A stretch of DNA of 64,000 nucleotides from Clostridium sp. SM-530-WT-3G (GTDB taxonomy: Bacteria; Bacillota; Clostridia; Clostridiales; Clostridiaceae). Each line of letters opens with the position of its first letter. Positions within the stretch are counted from its first letter, which is position 1. Made by a program: the position numbers and the translations under genes. Of the stretch, positions 17,986 to 28,077 are shown in pieces. The notes beneath the pieces are model-generated. The model was not told where the DNA came from and made no database searches. It was given only the letters and a program-made list of their open reading frames with translations. Where the stretch lies: NCBI RefSeq assembly GCF_012843905.1, contig NZ_JABAGC010000011.1:1-64000 (forward strand), given 5' to 3'.

Positions 17986-18010
17986 CTATGCTGATTTACA
18001 AATTAGTTAA

Positions 18011-19573
18011 CTAAGAATTAATAACATCCTCTTTCCAGTCTATATTCTCATCAACAATAACCATTTCATATCTTTTTCTTACAACTTTTTTAGCTATGAA
18101 TCCACTTGAAAATACTAAGAATGTTACAGCCCATCCTGCAACAACATTGGCCCAAAGAGGATATCCTGAATCTGCTCCATATACTCCTCCGCCTGCAAAT
18201 AAACTATATAAATTCCATATACAGAATAATATAAGTGCTATTGGAGCGATAAATTTAATTGAACCAATAAACCACCATGAAGGAATTTTATAGGATACAG
18301 TATTTCTATTTATTTCACTTAAAACCTTACCTGGCTTAAATACCCATCCTACAACAATACATTCTAAAGCACCGATTATAATCATATTATATTGATTTGT
18401 CCAGTTGTCTAATATATCAAGCCATGCTAATCCTGAATTAGTTATAAATATTATTGAAAATAGTGCTGAAATTATACATATTCTCTTTGTAGTCTTTCTC
18501 CTATTAATCTTAAATCTATCTGCTACAGCTGTTGAAACACCTTCTACTATAGAAAATGCTGAGTCAACTGCAAGGGATGCAAGACATAAATAGAATATCA
18601 TTCCAAATAAAGCATTTACCCATCCAGTACTTGTTAAATTAGCTATTGCCTGTGGAAATATTATAAATGCTGTAGCTATTCCAGATGCAGACATATCATT
18701 TATAGTCATACCAACACCATACATAGTAGTAAACATAACAATTCCTGATAAAACACTTACTCCAAAATCCGCCAATGCTATTATTGTTGCATCTTTCGCC
18801 ACATTAGCTTCTTCTTTAAGATAAGAACCATATGCAAACATTATTGCCATCATTATAGAAAGACTGTAAAACACCTGTCCAATTGCATCAATAATTAAAT
18901 TTGACCACAAACCATTATCACTTATCACTGAAAAATCTGGAATAAATAATTTAAGTAATCCATTAGTTCCTCCAGGCATTGATATACCTTTTACAGCCAT
19001 AATAATTAAAAAAATAAGTGGAAGTGTAAGTCCTGTATATTTAACTACTTTTCCAACACTTACAGTCCCTCTTCTTATACATGCATAAATAAGAATCCAT
19101 GCAACTGCAAGGCATATAGCCATAACTAAAGGAATTCCTGCTCCTTGAATAGTCCATGAAGTCTTAGTAATTTCTCCAAATAAGGAACTTGCCGCTTTTG
19201 GATTTCCAACCATTCCTGCAAATTTAAAACTAAATACAGCCATTGCTATTACCCATGCAAATACAACCGCATAATATATCTGTATAGCAAATGCATTAGT
19301 AGTAGCTGCCCACCCAACAAATTCTGCTTTTTTATTTATACTTCTAAATGCACCTGGTGCTCCTTGACGTGTTTTTCTTCCTATTGCAATTTCCATTGAT
19401 AGCATTGGAATTCCTAAAATAAACATAGCAATTCCATAAGTCAATAAAAATGCTCCTCCTCCATATTTAGCTGCAAGACCTGGAAAACGCCATGCATTAC
19501 CAAGACCAACTGCTGAACCTATTGCTGCTAGAATAAATGTAATTCTTGAAGACCATACTTCTCTTTTTTCCAT
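18011..19573 (-). CDS. Sodium-dependent amino acid transporter (NSS/SNF family)
   Basis: A 520-residue transporter of the neurotransmitter:sodium symporter family (LeuT, TnaT, MhsT relatives). The signature is at the N-terminus: SAVGLGNAWRFPGLAAKYGGG (first half seen at about 20-40), with the unwound TM1 sodium and substrate site. About eleven to twelve hydrophobic segments follow. It probably imports a hydrophobic or aromatic amino acid with sodium; the substrate is unknown. It stands alone, with a terminator downstream and a 350-base AT-rich region upstream. Confidence 0.93.
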   Translation of the reverse strand: MEKREVWSSRITFILAAIGSAVGLGNAWRFPGLAAKYGGGAFLLTYGIAMFILGIPMLSMEIAIGRKTRQGAPGAFRSINKKAEFVGWAATTNAFAIQIYYAVVFAWVIAMAVFSFKFAGMVGNPKAASSLFGEITKTSWTIQGAGIPLVMAICLAVAWILIYACIRRGTVSVGKVVKYTGLTLPLIFLIIMAVKGISMPGGTNGLLKLFIPDFSVISDNGLWSNLIIDAIGQVFYSLSIMMAIMFAYGSYLKEEANVAKDATIIALADFGVSVLSGIVMFTTMYGVGMTINDMSASGIATAFIIFPQAIANLTSTGWVNALFGMIFYLCLASLAVDSAFSIVEGVSTAVADRFKINRRKTTKRICIISALFSIIFITNSGLAWLDILDNWTNQYNMIIIGALECIVVGWVFKPGKVLSEINRNTVSYKIPSWWFIGSIKFIAPIALILFCIWNLYSLFAGGGVYGADSGYPLWANVVAGWAVTFLVFSSGFIAKKVVRKRYEMVIVDENIDWKEDVINS

Positions 19574-19925
19574 ACAATCACCCTATTTCTTATAAATTTT
19601 CACCTTATAAGTTCTACCATATAAAAATTGATTAACATTAATAATGTATACAATCTTTATTTATTAATTATACCTATTTTCCAATTTTTTGTAAAGATTT
19701 TATAACATATTACAAATGTTTTTATTGTTTTTTTATTAATTTAATATAAATAAATAGATTTTATTGCTTTTTTATTATTTAACGATTTGTTTATTTTTAA
19801 TATATTACTGATTAGTATGATTTCTCTTAAATCATATTATAACTACGACAAAAGACAGAGTAATAATGTTTAATACTCTGCCCTTAAATTACTTCTATTA
19901 AATTTCACTTTTAGCTTTTTATAGT
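19574..19925. other. AT-rich gap with an inverted repeat
   Basis: Very AT-rich. I see an 8-bp inverted repeat TATGATTT-CTCTT-AAATCATA at 19816-19836 and the aldehyde dehydrogenase terminator at 19856-19880. No gene or known riboswitch is recognisable. Confidence 0.5.
19856..19880 (-). terminator. Terminator of the aldehyde dehydrogenase gene
   Basis: CAGAGTA pairs with TACTCTG; minus-strand tail TCTTTTG. Confidence 0.65.
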
Positions 19926-21332
19926 TTACTTAAATACTTTTTTAACTAAATTTAATTGTTTTTCTGTATATTCTGGATACATCATTGAACCACCAAAACC
20001 TAAGCTTGAAGGCTTCTTTAATACAGATCTTCTATGTGAAAAAGTCGTAAATGTATCTTTTCCATGATAACTTCCCATTCCAGAATTTCCAACGCCTCCA
20101 AATGGTATATTACTATTTGCAAGGTGTGTAATAGTATCATTTATGCAGACACCACCTGAACTAATTTCACTCAATACTTTTTGCTCCACATCCTTTTTTG
20201 TTGTAAATAAATACAATGCTAAAGGCTTTGATAATTTCTTTATTATTTTTATTGCATCATCTAAATTTTCATAGCACAAAACCGGAAGAACTGGCCCGAA
20301 TATTTCTTCACTCATAGTTGCTGCATCTAAAGATGAAACTTCAATTATAGTAGGTTCTATATACCTCTTTTCCTCATTAAAGCTTCCCCCAAACACAATT
20401 CCTTCTTTGTCTTTTTCAATAAGTCCTTTTATTCTATTAAAATGCCTATCATTTATTATTCTTCCAAAGGAATTACTTTCTTCTATATTTTTTCCAAAGA
20501 ATTCATGAATTGCATTTTTCATTTCATTAATAAGCTGGTCTTTTACATTTTTCTTTACCATTAAATAATCTGGTGCAACACATGTTTGACCTGCATTTAA
20601 TGTCTTACCCCATATTATCCTTTTGGCTGCTTCCTTTATATTTGCACTATCATCTACTATAACTGGACTCTTTCCTCCAAGTTCAAGAGTAACTGGTGTA
20701 AGGTTTTTAGCAGCCGCCTCCATTACTATTCTCCCAACAGCTGGACTTCCAGTGAAAAAAATATAATCAAATTTATTATTTAATAGAGCTGTATTTGTTT
20801 CAATTCCACCTTCAACACATGCTACATACTCCTCTTCAAAAATCTCATCAATCATTTCTTTCATCACTTTTGAAACATTAGGTGCTATTTCAGATGGTTT
20901 AAGAACAACAGTATTTCCAGCTGCTATTGCACCTACAAGTGGCTCAAGTAAAAGTTCAACTGGATAATTATATGGTGATATTACTAAAACTGCACCATAT
21001 GGCTCATTTATTATAAAGCTTCTAGACGGCATTAAGTAAAATGGTGTCTTTCTTCTCTCTGGTTTTGCCCATTTTTTTAAGTTTTTAATCATATGAGTTA
21101 TAGTATTATATACAAGCCCTACTTCTGTCATATATGCTTCATTTTTATTCTTACCTAAATCTGAGTAAAGGGCTTGATTTATCTTATCTTCGTATTTCTT
21201 AACACCTTCTTTTAATTTCTTAAGCTGTTTTATTCTAAAATCTATATTTTTAGTAACTTGACTATCAAAATACTTATTTTGCTTATCTAAAATAGTTTTT
21301 ATATCTTCTACAGTTAATTCTTCATTTTCCAT
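19926..21332 (-). CDS. Class 3-type aldehyde dehydrogenase
   Basis: A 468-residue NAD(P)-dependent aldehyde dehydrogenase of the class 3 (fatty/aromatic aldehyde, AlkH/YwdH-like) subgroup, shorter than classes 1 and 2. Catalytic C251 is in NAGQTCVAP, E217 in TLELGGKSP and the oxyanion N122 in SPYNYP. The cofactor site motif FTGSPAVG lies at 193-200. It oxidises medium-chain or aromatic aldehydes to acids in the cytosol. The hydrophobic C-terminal tail typical of membrane class 3 enzymes is absent. It is followed by its own terminator; the MATE gene lies 87 bases upstream in the same direction. Confidence 0.93.
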   Translation of the reverse strand: MENEELTVEDIKTILDKQNKYFDSQVTKNIDFRIKQLKKLKEGVKKYEDKINQALYSDLGKNKNEAYMTEVGLVYNTITHMIKNLKKWAKPERRKTPFYLMPSRSFIINEPYGAVLVISPYNYPVELLLEPLVGAIAAGNTVVLKPSEIAPNVSKVMKEMIDEIFEEEYVACVEGGIETNTALLNNKFDYIFFTGSPAVGRIVMEAAAKNLTPVTLELGGKSPVIVDDSANIKEAAKRIIWGKTLNAGQTCVAPDYLMVKKNVKDQLINEMKNAIHEFFGKNIEESNSFGRIINDRHFNRIKGLIEKDKEGIVFGGSFNEEKRYIEPTIIEVSSLDAATMSEEIFGPVLPVLCYENLDDAIKIIKKLSKPLALYLFTTKKDVEQKVLSEISSGGVCINDTITHLANSNIPFGGVGNSGMGSYHGKDTFTTFSHRRSVLKKPSSLGFGGSMMYPEYTEKQLNLVKKVFK

Positions 21333-21419
21333 AATAATTCTCCTTAGAATATAATTATTCTTTTAAAAAGAATACCACTCTATAAAAGTATAAACAACTA
21401 AATTATTTAATAAACATTT

Positions 21420-22778
21420 TTAATTTGCTGTTGAAACTATTGCTTTTGTTTTCCATACTCCACTTGCATAACGTAAAATACATACGATTGCTGTAACTGT
21501 CCATGTAGCTCCTGATGTAATCCATATTCCCCATAAGCCAATAAATGCAATCTTAGTAAAGATATTAGAAAATATTATTCTGCATAACACTTCAGTTATT
21601 CCATTTATCATAGAGAATTTTGCATCACCAGCTCCATTTAATAATGCTCTTGGTATGAATATCATTCCTAATGGAAAATAGCATATACTTGTAATTCTTA
21701 ATGCTTTAGCCCCCATTTCAATAACATTAGCTTCATTTACAAATATTCTTATTATTGATTCTCCAAATATATATGCAATTGGAAGCATTAATAAACTAAA
21801 TGATAAAATCATAATTGTAGAACTGTATAAACCTTTTTTCACCCGTTCAATCTTACCTGCTCCCATGTTCTGACCTGTAAAAGTAGTTACTGCCATAGAC
21901 AACGAGCCATATGGCTGCATTACTATCTGCTCAATTCTAGATGTTACAGTAAATGCTGCTACTACTGTTGCCCCAAAACTATTTACTACACTTTGAAGAA
22001 CTAAACACGAAATAGCAATAAGTGAGCTTTGAAACGCTATAGGAGTTCCTATCTTTAATGAATTCATTATAATCTCTCTGTCAGGCTTCATCTCTTCTCT
22101 AGAAATCTTAAAATATGATATATTTCGTACTGCATAAATAGTGCTTGTTACTGCTGAAATTGTCTGTGCAATAATTGTAGCAAATGCTACCCCCAATACA
22201 CCTGCATCAAGATAAATTACAAAAATAAGATCTAATACTATGTTTAATATACATGAAATGATTAGAAATATAAGTGGAGTCTTTGAATCTCCAAGTGATC
22301 TTAAAATCGAAGATACCCCATTATAAGCTGCTATTACTATCATTCCAGCACAGGTTGTCCTAAGATACAGTGTAGAATCATATATTATTTCTTCTGGTGT
22401 AGATAATAATTCTAAAATTTCAGGTGCAAAAATTATGCCTATTACACTAACTACTATACATACAGCACCTAGTACATAAATTGAATTTACAATTGTATCT
22501 TTTACTTTACTACTATTTCCTGATCCAAAATACTGAGCTACTATTATACCGATACCGCCTGAAATACCTCCACTTAATGAAAAAAATAAGAAGTTTAAAG
22601 AACCACATGCTCCAACTGCTGCAAGCGCATTAGCACCAACATAATTTCCAACTACTATTGAATCCACAAGGTTATAAAATTGTTGAAACAGATTTCCAAA
22701 CAGTAAAGGAAGTGCAAATTTTATAATATGTTTAGTACTACTTCCTACTGTCATATCAGTAATTCTACTTTCTCCCAT
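21420..22778 (-). CDS. MATE-family efflux transporter
   Basis: A 452-residue multidrug and toxic compound extrusion protein with twelve predicted membrane helices in two homologous halves. Family motifs include LPLLFGNLFQQFYNLVDSIV near the N-terminus and GAGDAKFSMINGI in the second half. It exports cationic drugs or metabolites by cation antiport. The start ATG is preceded by GGAGGTGG. It is divergent from an AraC regulator gene 267 bases away, which could regulate it. Confidence 0.93.
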   Translation of the reverse strand: MGESRITDMTVGSSTKHIIKFALPLLFGNLFQQFYNLVDSIVVGNYVGANALAAVGACGSLNFLFFSLSGGISGGIGIIVAQYFGSGNSSKVKDTIVNSIYVLGAVCIVVSVIGIIFAPEILELLSTPEEIIYDSTLYLRTTCAGMIVIAAYNGVSSILRSLGDSKTPLIFLIISCILNIVLDLIFVIYLDAGVLGVAFATIIAQTISAVTSTIYAVRNISYFKISREEMKPDREIIMNSLKIGTPIAFQSSLIAISCLVLQSVVNSFGATVVAAFTVTSRIEQIVMQPYGSLSMAVTTFTGQNMGAGKIERVKKGLYSSTIMILSFSLLMLPIAYIFGESIIRIFVNEANVIEMGAKALRITSICYFPLGMIFIPRALLNGAGDAKFSMINGITEVLCRIIFSNIFTKIAFIGLWGIWITSGATWTVTAIVCILRYASGVWKTKAIVSTAN

Positions 22779-22914
22779 AAAACCACCTCCGTCAGCTATA
22801 TGTACTTAATTCCATTAATAAGTTATATTAAAAGAATGCTTTTTCATACATTAACTTCTTCTCAATTTTTCTTCCATTACATTATATAAATGTAAAAATA
22901 AAAAAACTAACCAC

Positions 22915-22974
22915 TATTTGTCAAATACTTCTCATTTCTTGCTATTTGACACTTATACCCTTTTTTTTTAATAT
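22915..22974 (+). promoter_or_regulatory. Divergent control region with promoter and palindrome
   Basis: TATTTG-T-CAAATA (22915-22927) is a perfect 13-base dyad. TTGACA (22946-22951) and TAATAT (22969-22974) with a 17-base spacer form a plausible plus-strand promoter for the AraC gene. The dyad may be its operator; the half TATTTG recurs just before the -35. Confidence 0.5.
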
Positions 22975-23045
22975 TAGAGTATAAGATTATATTTAATGAA
23001 ACTGATAAGAAAGGATAATTGTCTATTTGACTCAAGGTATACTTT

Positions 23046-23945
23046 ATGAAAGATGCATCTAATTTTGAAAACCTACTTTTTCACGGTAATATAAATGTTA
23101 TAGAAAAGTTCGCTACTACTTTTCATATGCATTGGCATAATTATATTGAAATTATATGTCTTCCATTTGAATCTAATAAAGCACTAGAAAATCAAATAGA
23201 ATCTAACAAAAAAAATTCTTCTTATTTATGTGTAACAATAAATAATACAACTTATCATTTAAAAAGTGGAGATATACTTATAGTATGGCCTGGGGAACTT
23301 CATGAAATTGTTAAGGGAAATGGAAATGATATTCTTGGCATTCAGTTTAGCCCATCTGTACTAAATGAACGTCCTGAATTTTCTTCACACTACAACAACT
23401 TTAGAAAACACCATCACATTGGTGTTAGTTCATTTAAAAATATCACTGAAGAAATGTACTCATACCTTTATGAAATAACAAAATATAATAAATTAGATGA
23501 TTATTATAAAGGTATAAATATAATAATATCTCTTTATCAATGTTTTTTAGCTTTTGCTAGATATATTCATATTATAGATTCAAAAGATTCTAAAAATACT
23601 CCTCCTATAAACACTGAAACAATAAACAAAATTAATTCTACATGTAACTATATAAATAATAACTGTAGCAAAAATCTTACTCTAAATCACGTTGCTTCTT
23701 TTGCTGGATTCAGTCCATATTATTTTTCCAGAACATTCAAACAAGTAACTTCATGCTCTTTTGTTGAATATGTAACTAATCAGCGAATAAGACTAGCTCA
23801 GCAATTATTATCTGATTCATCTCATACAATAACTGAAATTGCATACTTAGTTGGTTTTAAAAGCATAGCTACATTTAACAGAGTATTTAAAAATCACAAG
23901 GGATATTCACCTAGAGAATTCAGAACATTCTACTTACAAGAATAG
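23046..23945 (+). CDS. AraC-family regulator with cupin sensor domain
   Basis: A 299-residue transcription factor: an N-terminal cupin-like sensor (about 20-110, with FHMHWHNYIEI and GDILIVWPGELHE) and two C-terminal helix-turn-helix motifs (about 200-297; SFAGFSPYYFSRTFKQ and IAYLVGFKSIATFNRVFK). It probably senses a sugar or small organic ligand. It is transcribed away from the MATE gene, which is the obvious candidate target; no sugar genes are adjacent. The start at 23046 has no strong ribosome site, so the true start is uncertain by a few codons. Confidence 0.88.
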   Translation: MKDASNFENLLFHGNINVIEKFATTFHMHWHNYIEIICLPFESNKALENQIESNKKNSSYLCVTINNTTYHLKSGDILIVWPGELHEIVKGNGNDILGIQFSPSVLNERPEFSSHYNNFRKHHHIGVSSFKNITEEMYSYLYEITKYNKLDDYYKGINIIISLYQCFLAFARYIHIIDSKDSKNTPPINTETINKINSTCNYINNNCSKNLTLNHVASFAGFSPYYFSRTFKQVTSCSFVEYVTNQRIRLAQQLLSDSSHTITEIAYLVGFKSIATFNRVFKNHKGYSPREFRTFYLQE

Positions 23946-24011
23946 AAATAAACCATACAGAACCTTTAATTATTCTGCATGGCTTATGAAGGCATACTAT
24001 TTATCTACTCA

Positions 24012-24734
24012 TTAACTATTACTTGATTTTACACATGTCTCAACAAATTTATTAAATAACTTCATTTGGTCTTCAAATGCTTCAGGGTGCCATTGAATTC
24101 CTATCATATAAAAATCACCTTGATATTCGATAGCTTCAGGTATGCCATCTTCACAACATCTAGCTGTTATTTTGAGATTTTCACCAAGATGCTTTATGCA
24201 CTGTTCATGAAAAGAATTTACCAGAATCTTATCTGAATTATAAATCTTCTTCAAATCGGAATCCTTGTCAAAACATACTTCATGCTCCATATCATATATT
24301 TTCTGCCCTTTTCCCTTATGACATACATTTGTATTGATTTCATTATCTATCTTCTGAATAAGGCTTCCATTCTGCATGACATTTATAAGCTGGCATCCTC
24401 TGCATATTCCAAGCATTGGCTTTTTATTTCTTTTGGCAGTTATAAATAAATCTTTTTCAAATTTATCACGAATATTATCCTCTTCATTCTGCTCTTCTAC
24501 TGAATCTTCACCATACCATGATGAATTTATATTGCTCCCTCCGGTGAATACAATTCCATCTACATGGTACACAATCTTATCTAGTTCTTCTAAACCATAT
24601 TTCTGAAGTACAGGCAAAATTAAAGGAATACCACCTGCTTTTTCAATCTTATCAATATACTCATATCCTACTTGTGAAAAACTTCTAAATACATCTTTTT
24701 TAATATATGACGTAATTCCTATAACAGGTTTCAT
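24012..24734 (-). CDS. Class I glutamine amidotransferase-like gamma-glutamyl hydrolase (C26)
   Basis: A 240-residue peptidase C26 family protein (PuuD-like gamma-glutamyl-gamma-aminobutyrate hydrolase group). The catalytic triad is seen: C111 in GICRGCQ, H216 and E218 in IQWHPE. The conserved VFTGGSNIN segment (62-70) precedes it. It would hydrolyse gamma-glutamyl amide bonds in the cytosol. No polyamine pathway partners are nearby, so the substrate is open. It converges with the AraC gene. Confidence 0.9.
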   Translation of the reverse strand: MKPVIGITSYIKKDVFRSFSQVGYEYIDKIEKAGGIPLILPVLQKYGLEELDKIVYHVDGIVFTGGSNINSSWYGEDSVEEQNEEDNIRDKFEKDLFITAKRNKKPMLGICRGCQLINVMQNGSLIQKIDNEINTNVCHKGKGQKIYDMEHEVCFDKDSDLKKIYNSDKILVNSFHEQCIKHLGENLKITARCCEDGIPEAIEYQGDFYMIGIQWHPEAFEDQMKLFNKFVETCVKSSNS

Positions 24735-25047
24735 AGAAGTTCACTTTCCTTTCTTTTTTAGCATTTGTATTATTTAAATAAACATCTAAATCTCTTTAGG
24801 CTACTATTAAAGACTTAATTTACTATTTGAAGTATATATTTTTTATTATTCTATATTCGTGTTTTATAATATGTTCTTATATCTTAAATATTTACCATAT
24901 TATTATATATAAAGTAAATTTCCGTTAAATCTTATGTAAAAAAATTAAAAGGTTTTCACTTTTTTAAAATTATAGTATGACAAGTAGCCAATAATAGTTT
25001 ATACTATAAATGTAAACATTTTTATAACAAAAGAAAGAGGCGATTAT
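24735..25047. other. AT-rich gap upstream of two divergent genes
   Basis: About 310 bases; promoters for the flanking divergent genes must lie here but no convincing -35/-10 pair or operator stands out. Confidence 0.4.
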
Positions 25048-25284
25048 ATGAACGATTATTCTTCAGACTTACTAAAATCTTACAAAGAGGCAGAAAAAAG
25101 AGTGCAAATTTATGATGAAGTAATAAAAGACCATAAAGCATTATTAAAGAAATATGATAAAAATTCAAAAGAATATAAAGAAATCAAAGAAATGATCGAC
25201 TTTGTTAAAGGTTTAGATGATTATAAAAAAGTTAATAAAAACGCATTATATTGCTTAATTGGTATGGTTAATTTTAGTCGTTAA
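25048..25284 (+). CDS. Small charged hypothetical protein
   Basis: A 78-residue protein rich in Lys, Glu and Asp with a long predicted helix (residues 5-58) with heptad-like spacing and no signal or membrane segment. It has a good start: AAGAAAGAGGCGATTAT before ATG. A strong terminator follows within 40 bases, so it is a complete single-gene unit. I do not recognise the family. Confidence 0.7.
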   Translation: MNDYSSDLLKSYKEAEKRVQIYDEVIKDHKALLKKYDKNSKEYKEIKEMIDFVKGLDDYKKVNKNALYCLIGMVNFSR

Positions 25285-25318
25285 TATTAATTATATAAAA
25301 GTAATTATTTTCACTAAT

Positions 25319-25360
25319 AAAAATAGTAGTATTCACTATTAGTTGAATACTACTATTTTT
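25319..25360. terminator. Strong bidirectional terminator
   Basis: AAATAGTAGTATTCA pairs perfectly with TGAATACTACTATTT over 15 bp with A and T runs on both sides. It serves the small gene at 25048 and the FUSC gene from the other side. Confidence 0.92.
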
Positions 25361-25436
25361 AATTACTGTCAATAAATATTATATTTCTAATTACTTTATT
25401 AAATAATATAAACTTATTACATTTCAGTTTTAATAA

Positions 25437-27362
25437 TTACACTAATCCTTTTATTTTTTTAACTTTATTAACATTTATTAATATTTGCATATAATCAATA
25501 ATTGCAATCTTACTACTTAATGAATAATTAGATTTAGGATTGTTGATAAATTCTCCAATCTTATCATATTCTATATTATTTTTATCATGAACTAATCTAT
25601 CTATCTTAGCTTTTTCATGATCATCAAGTTTTATATTTATATTATCTTCTTTTATTAAATTATATAAATCAGATATATCATTTGAGATTACACGTTGTTC
25701 ATTAAGATACTTATTAAGTTTTTTATCTTCAATACTTTGGTTAGATAACAATCTCTCTTCAATCATATTAGCTCTAAGTACTTCATTTCTCATGGCCTCA
25801 TCAGCAATTTTATTTTTATCTATTAAATTTTTAATAATGTTAATCTGGCTAACGATTGTATCATTGTATAACTTAATAAGGTATTTCTTTGCATTTTCAG
25901 CTCTATATGGAAATACAAATCTAGTAATTAAAAGAGCAATTATAGTACCTAATACTACAAATGTAATTCTATCAGTAGTAATAACAACAGCCCCTCCATT
26001 TAATGCTGCACCACCGACAGCTGATATTGTAGTGTTAATTGTTCTATACTTGTATTCTGGGAAGAAACTAAAAATATAACCCATTCCTAACATGAATAAA
26101 GTTCTATCTGTAGAATTTTTTATAAAGTAGAATCCAATAGATACTATTATAACACCTACAAGAGTTGCCATTAATCTATCTCTAGTTTTTGATTGAGACT
26201 TTTCATAGAAAGGTTGAATTAATGAATTTACTGTATATACAATCCATCTTCCTTGTTCAAGATTAAAATAAGTAGCTATAAAACCACTAATAGTAATTCC
26301 AAGTGCTAACTTAATAGCATATGAAAATTTTAAAGAATTAGAATTAAAATTTTCCTTATATATGGTCTTTAATTTAAAATTAGAAGGAATTTCTTCTAAT
26401 TTACTTATTAAATTATACTTCTTCTTATCTAGATTCTTTAATTCATCTAGTGATTTCTTTATAGTTAATAATGAATTTAAAATCCTTAATTTGAATACGT
26501 CAATTTTTTTATTTTCATTATATTTATGGAAAATCCCATTAAACAATTCATCAATCTTAGTTAGATTTTCATCTTTATCAAGACACATTTTAATTGTATT
26601 TATTGCTGATTCAAAATCTTTTTTAAAATCATCATCTTGTAATATAAGTAATGAATCTTTTTCCTTAACTAATTCATTTATTACATTATTTATTTTTTCT
26701 AACTCAAATGATATATTAAGCTTAATTCTACTTTCATCTGTAAGATAAAATCCTTGTTCACGTCTATTATATACCATCCTTCTGAAATTTTGCATTCCCG
26801 CTTTAATCTGCTTTTCCAATTCTTCTATAGATTGATTTTTTTCAATAGCGTCTAACTTCTTAATTATATCTAAACAAATATTTGATAATACCGAATTTCC
26901 TTGTTTATATATCTTATTTTTATTAAATAATACTTGACTTAGCACAATCATAATTGCACCTACAGTTAACGCTAATAATCTCATTGGCAATTTATCTATA
27001 GTCACAGGGGCACCTAGCATAAATACATACTGAAGATTAAATGGTACAAAACTTGGTGTGCTTAAATTATAAGATAGTGTATATCCCATAAAAAATACAA
27101 ATATAAAATTAAGTGGCACTCCAATTATTGCATTTTGGCCAGCTACAAATGTAACAAGTCCCATTGCTATGTTAAAACAAATCAACTTTATTGCTGTTTT
27201 AAATGGATTTAGGGAAAAATCCTTTTGTAAAAACATTAACACTGCTGTTATTGTTGATACTCCAACCAATAAATTATCAGAGCCAAATATAGCACTAAAG
27301 CCTACTATAAAACATAGCATAAATATAAATATTAGTGCATTCCCTATTATTTTTTGTTTCAT
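25437..27362 (-). CDS. FUSC-family membrane exporter (aromatic acid exporter-like)
   Basis: A 641-residue protein with two blocks of membrane segments (about 8-150 and 345-480) separated and followed by long charged, helical cytosolic regions. This layout, and the motif RDRLMATLVGVIIVSIGFYF at the start of the second block, fit FUSC/YccS/AaeB-type proteins that export aromatic acids or similar compounds. Substrate unknown. It is a single gene ending at the bidirectional terminator. Confidence 0.85.
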   Translation of the reverse strand: MKQKIIGNALIFIFMLCFIVGFSAIFGSDNLLVGVSTITAVLMFLQKDFSLNPFKTAIKLICFNIAMGLVTFVAGQNAIIGVPLNFIFVFFMGYTLSYNLSTPSFVPFNLQYVFMLGAPVTIDKLPMRLLALTVGAIMIVLSQVLFNKNKIYKQGNSVLSNICLDIIKKLDAIEKNQSIEELEKQIKAGMQNFRRMVYNRREQGFYLTDESRIKLNISFELEKINNVINELVKEKDSLLILQDDDFKKDFESAINTIKMCLDKDENLTKIDELFNGIFHKYNENKKIDVFKLRILNSLLTIKKSLDELKNLDKKKYNLISKLEEIPSNFKLKTIYKENFNSNSLKFSYAIKLALGITISGFIATYFNLEQGRWIVYTVNSLIQPFYEKSQSKTRDRLMATLVGVIIVSIGFYFIKNSTDRTLFMLGMGYIFSFFPEYKYRTINTTISAVGGAALNGGAVVITTDRITFVVLGTIIALLITRFVFPYRAENAKKYLIKLYNDTIVSQINIIKNLIDKNKIADEAMRNEVLRANMIEERLLSNQSIEDKKLNKYLNEQRVISNDISDLYNLIKEDNINIKLDDHEKAKIDRLVHDKNNIEYDKIGEFINNPKSNYSLSSKIAIIDYMQILINVNKVKKIKGLV

Positions 27363-27705
27363 TTAGTCACATCCTTAAAAGTCATAAATAATACTATTTA
27401 CTCATTAATTTTAAAGATAAATATATTATATATTTATCTTTGTTCAAAAAAGAGTCCGAATACATTCTGTTCTAAATTATCCCCTTTGTCAATTTCATAA
27501 AAATTGTTAAAATTTTATATTTTAAATTAATAATTCTTTTTTTTTTCATTTAAATTTAATTCAATATCTTATGTTAATAAAGTCTAAATTATTAGGTAAA
27601 AAATTTATTATTAACAATATAAACATAAAACCACGGAAAATTCTTAATACGAACTTTATTACCAAATATATTTACAAATCCATTACCATTTTTACCTTTA
27701 AAACC

Positions 27706-27747
27706 AAAAATAACCTCATACTTTATTTAAGGTATAAGGTTATTTTT
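27706..27747 (-). terminator. Retained terminator of the hisS remnant
   Basis: AAAAATAACCT-ATAC pairs with GTAT-AGGTTATTTTT (one mismatch) and is flanked by A and T runs. It lies 54 bases after the remnant's stop codon. Confidence 0.75.
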
Positions 27748-27800
27748 CACTAACTAACTCAAGTCAATTCACAATATATTTTTAATTTGTTCTTATATAT

Positions 27801-27962
27801 CTAAATCATATTATAATTAATACTTTTATTTTCTCCTGTTTCCATATTTTTAACAGAAATTATATTATTCTTTACTTCATCCTCACCAATTATAATTACG
27901 TTTTGCACTCCTATTTTATTTGCATAATTCATTTTTTTCTTTAATTTATTAATACTCTTCAT
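27801..27962 (-). pseudogene. C-terminal remnant of a histidyl-tRNA synthetase
   Basis: A 53-codon open stretch reads KKKMNYANKIGV then VIIIGEDEVKNN and SVKNMETGEN, which is the end of the HisRS anticodon-binding domain. There is no ribosome site before its first ATG, and the catalytic domain is absent. The frame upstream is closed by stops. It is the tail of a hisS copy; the functional hisS must be elsewhere. Confidence 0.75.
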
Positions 27963-28029
27963 TACTACAAAAAGCTAAACTTTTATATTCAATTTAGTTT
28001 TTTAACTCCTCTAATCTCTTTTATATTAT

Positions 28030-28074
28030 AAAGACAGCAGCTTCAAGCATAGTTTGCTCAAAACTGCTGTCTTT
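28030..28074 (-). terminator. Terminator of the MFS gene
   Basis: AAAGACAGCAG pairs perfectly with CTGCTGTCTTT, with inner AGC/GCT pairing, immediately after the MFS stop codon. Confidence 0.85.
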
Positions 28075-28077
28075 TAA

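Larger units (their letters stand above)
27363..28029. other. Gap containing a hisS remnant and its terminator
   Basis: 27363-27700 is very AT-rich with nothing recognisable. The rest holds the histidyl-tRNA synthetase remnant listed separately and its terminator. Confidence 0.5.

Noticed and set aside
27571-27753. 60-codon plus-strand frame in the gap before the siderophore region
   Set aside because: No ribosome site, low-complexity Lys/Ile/Asn composition, and its 3' end runs through a terminator stem.
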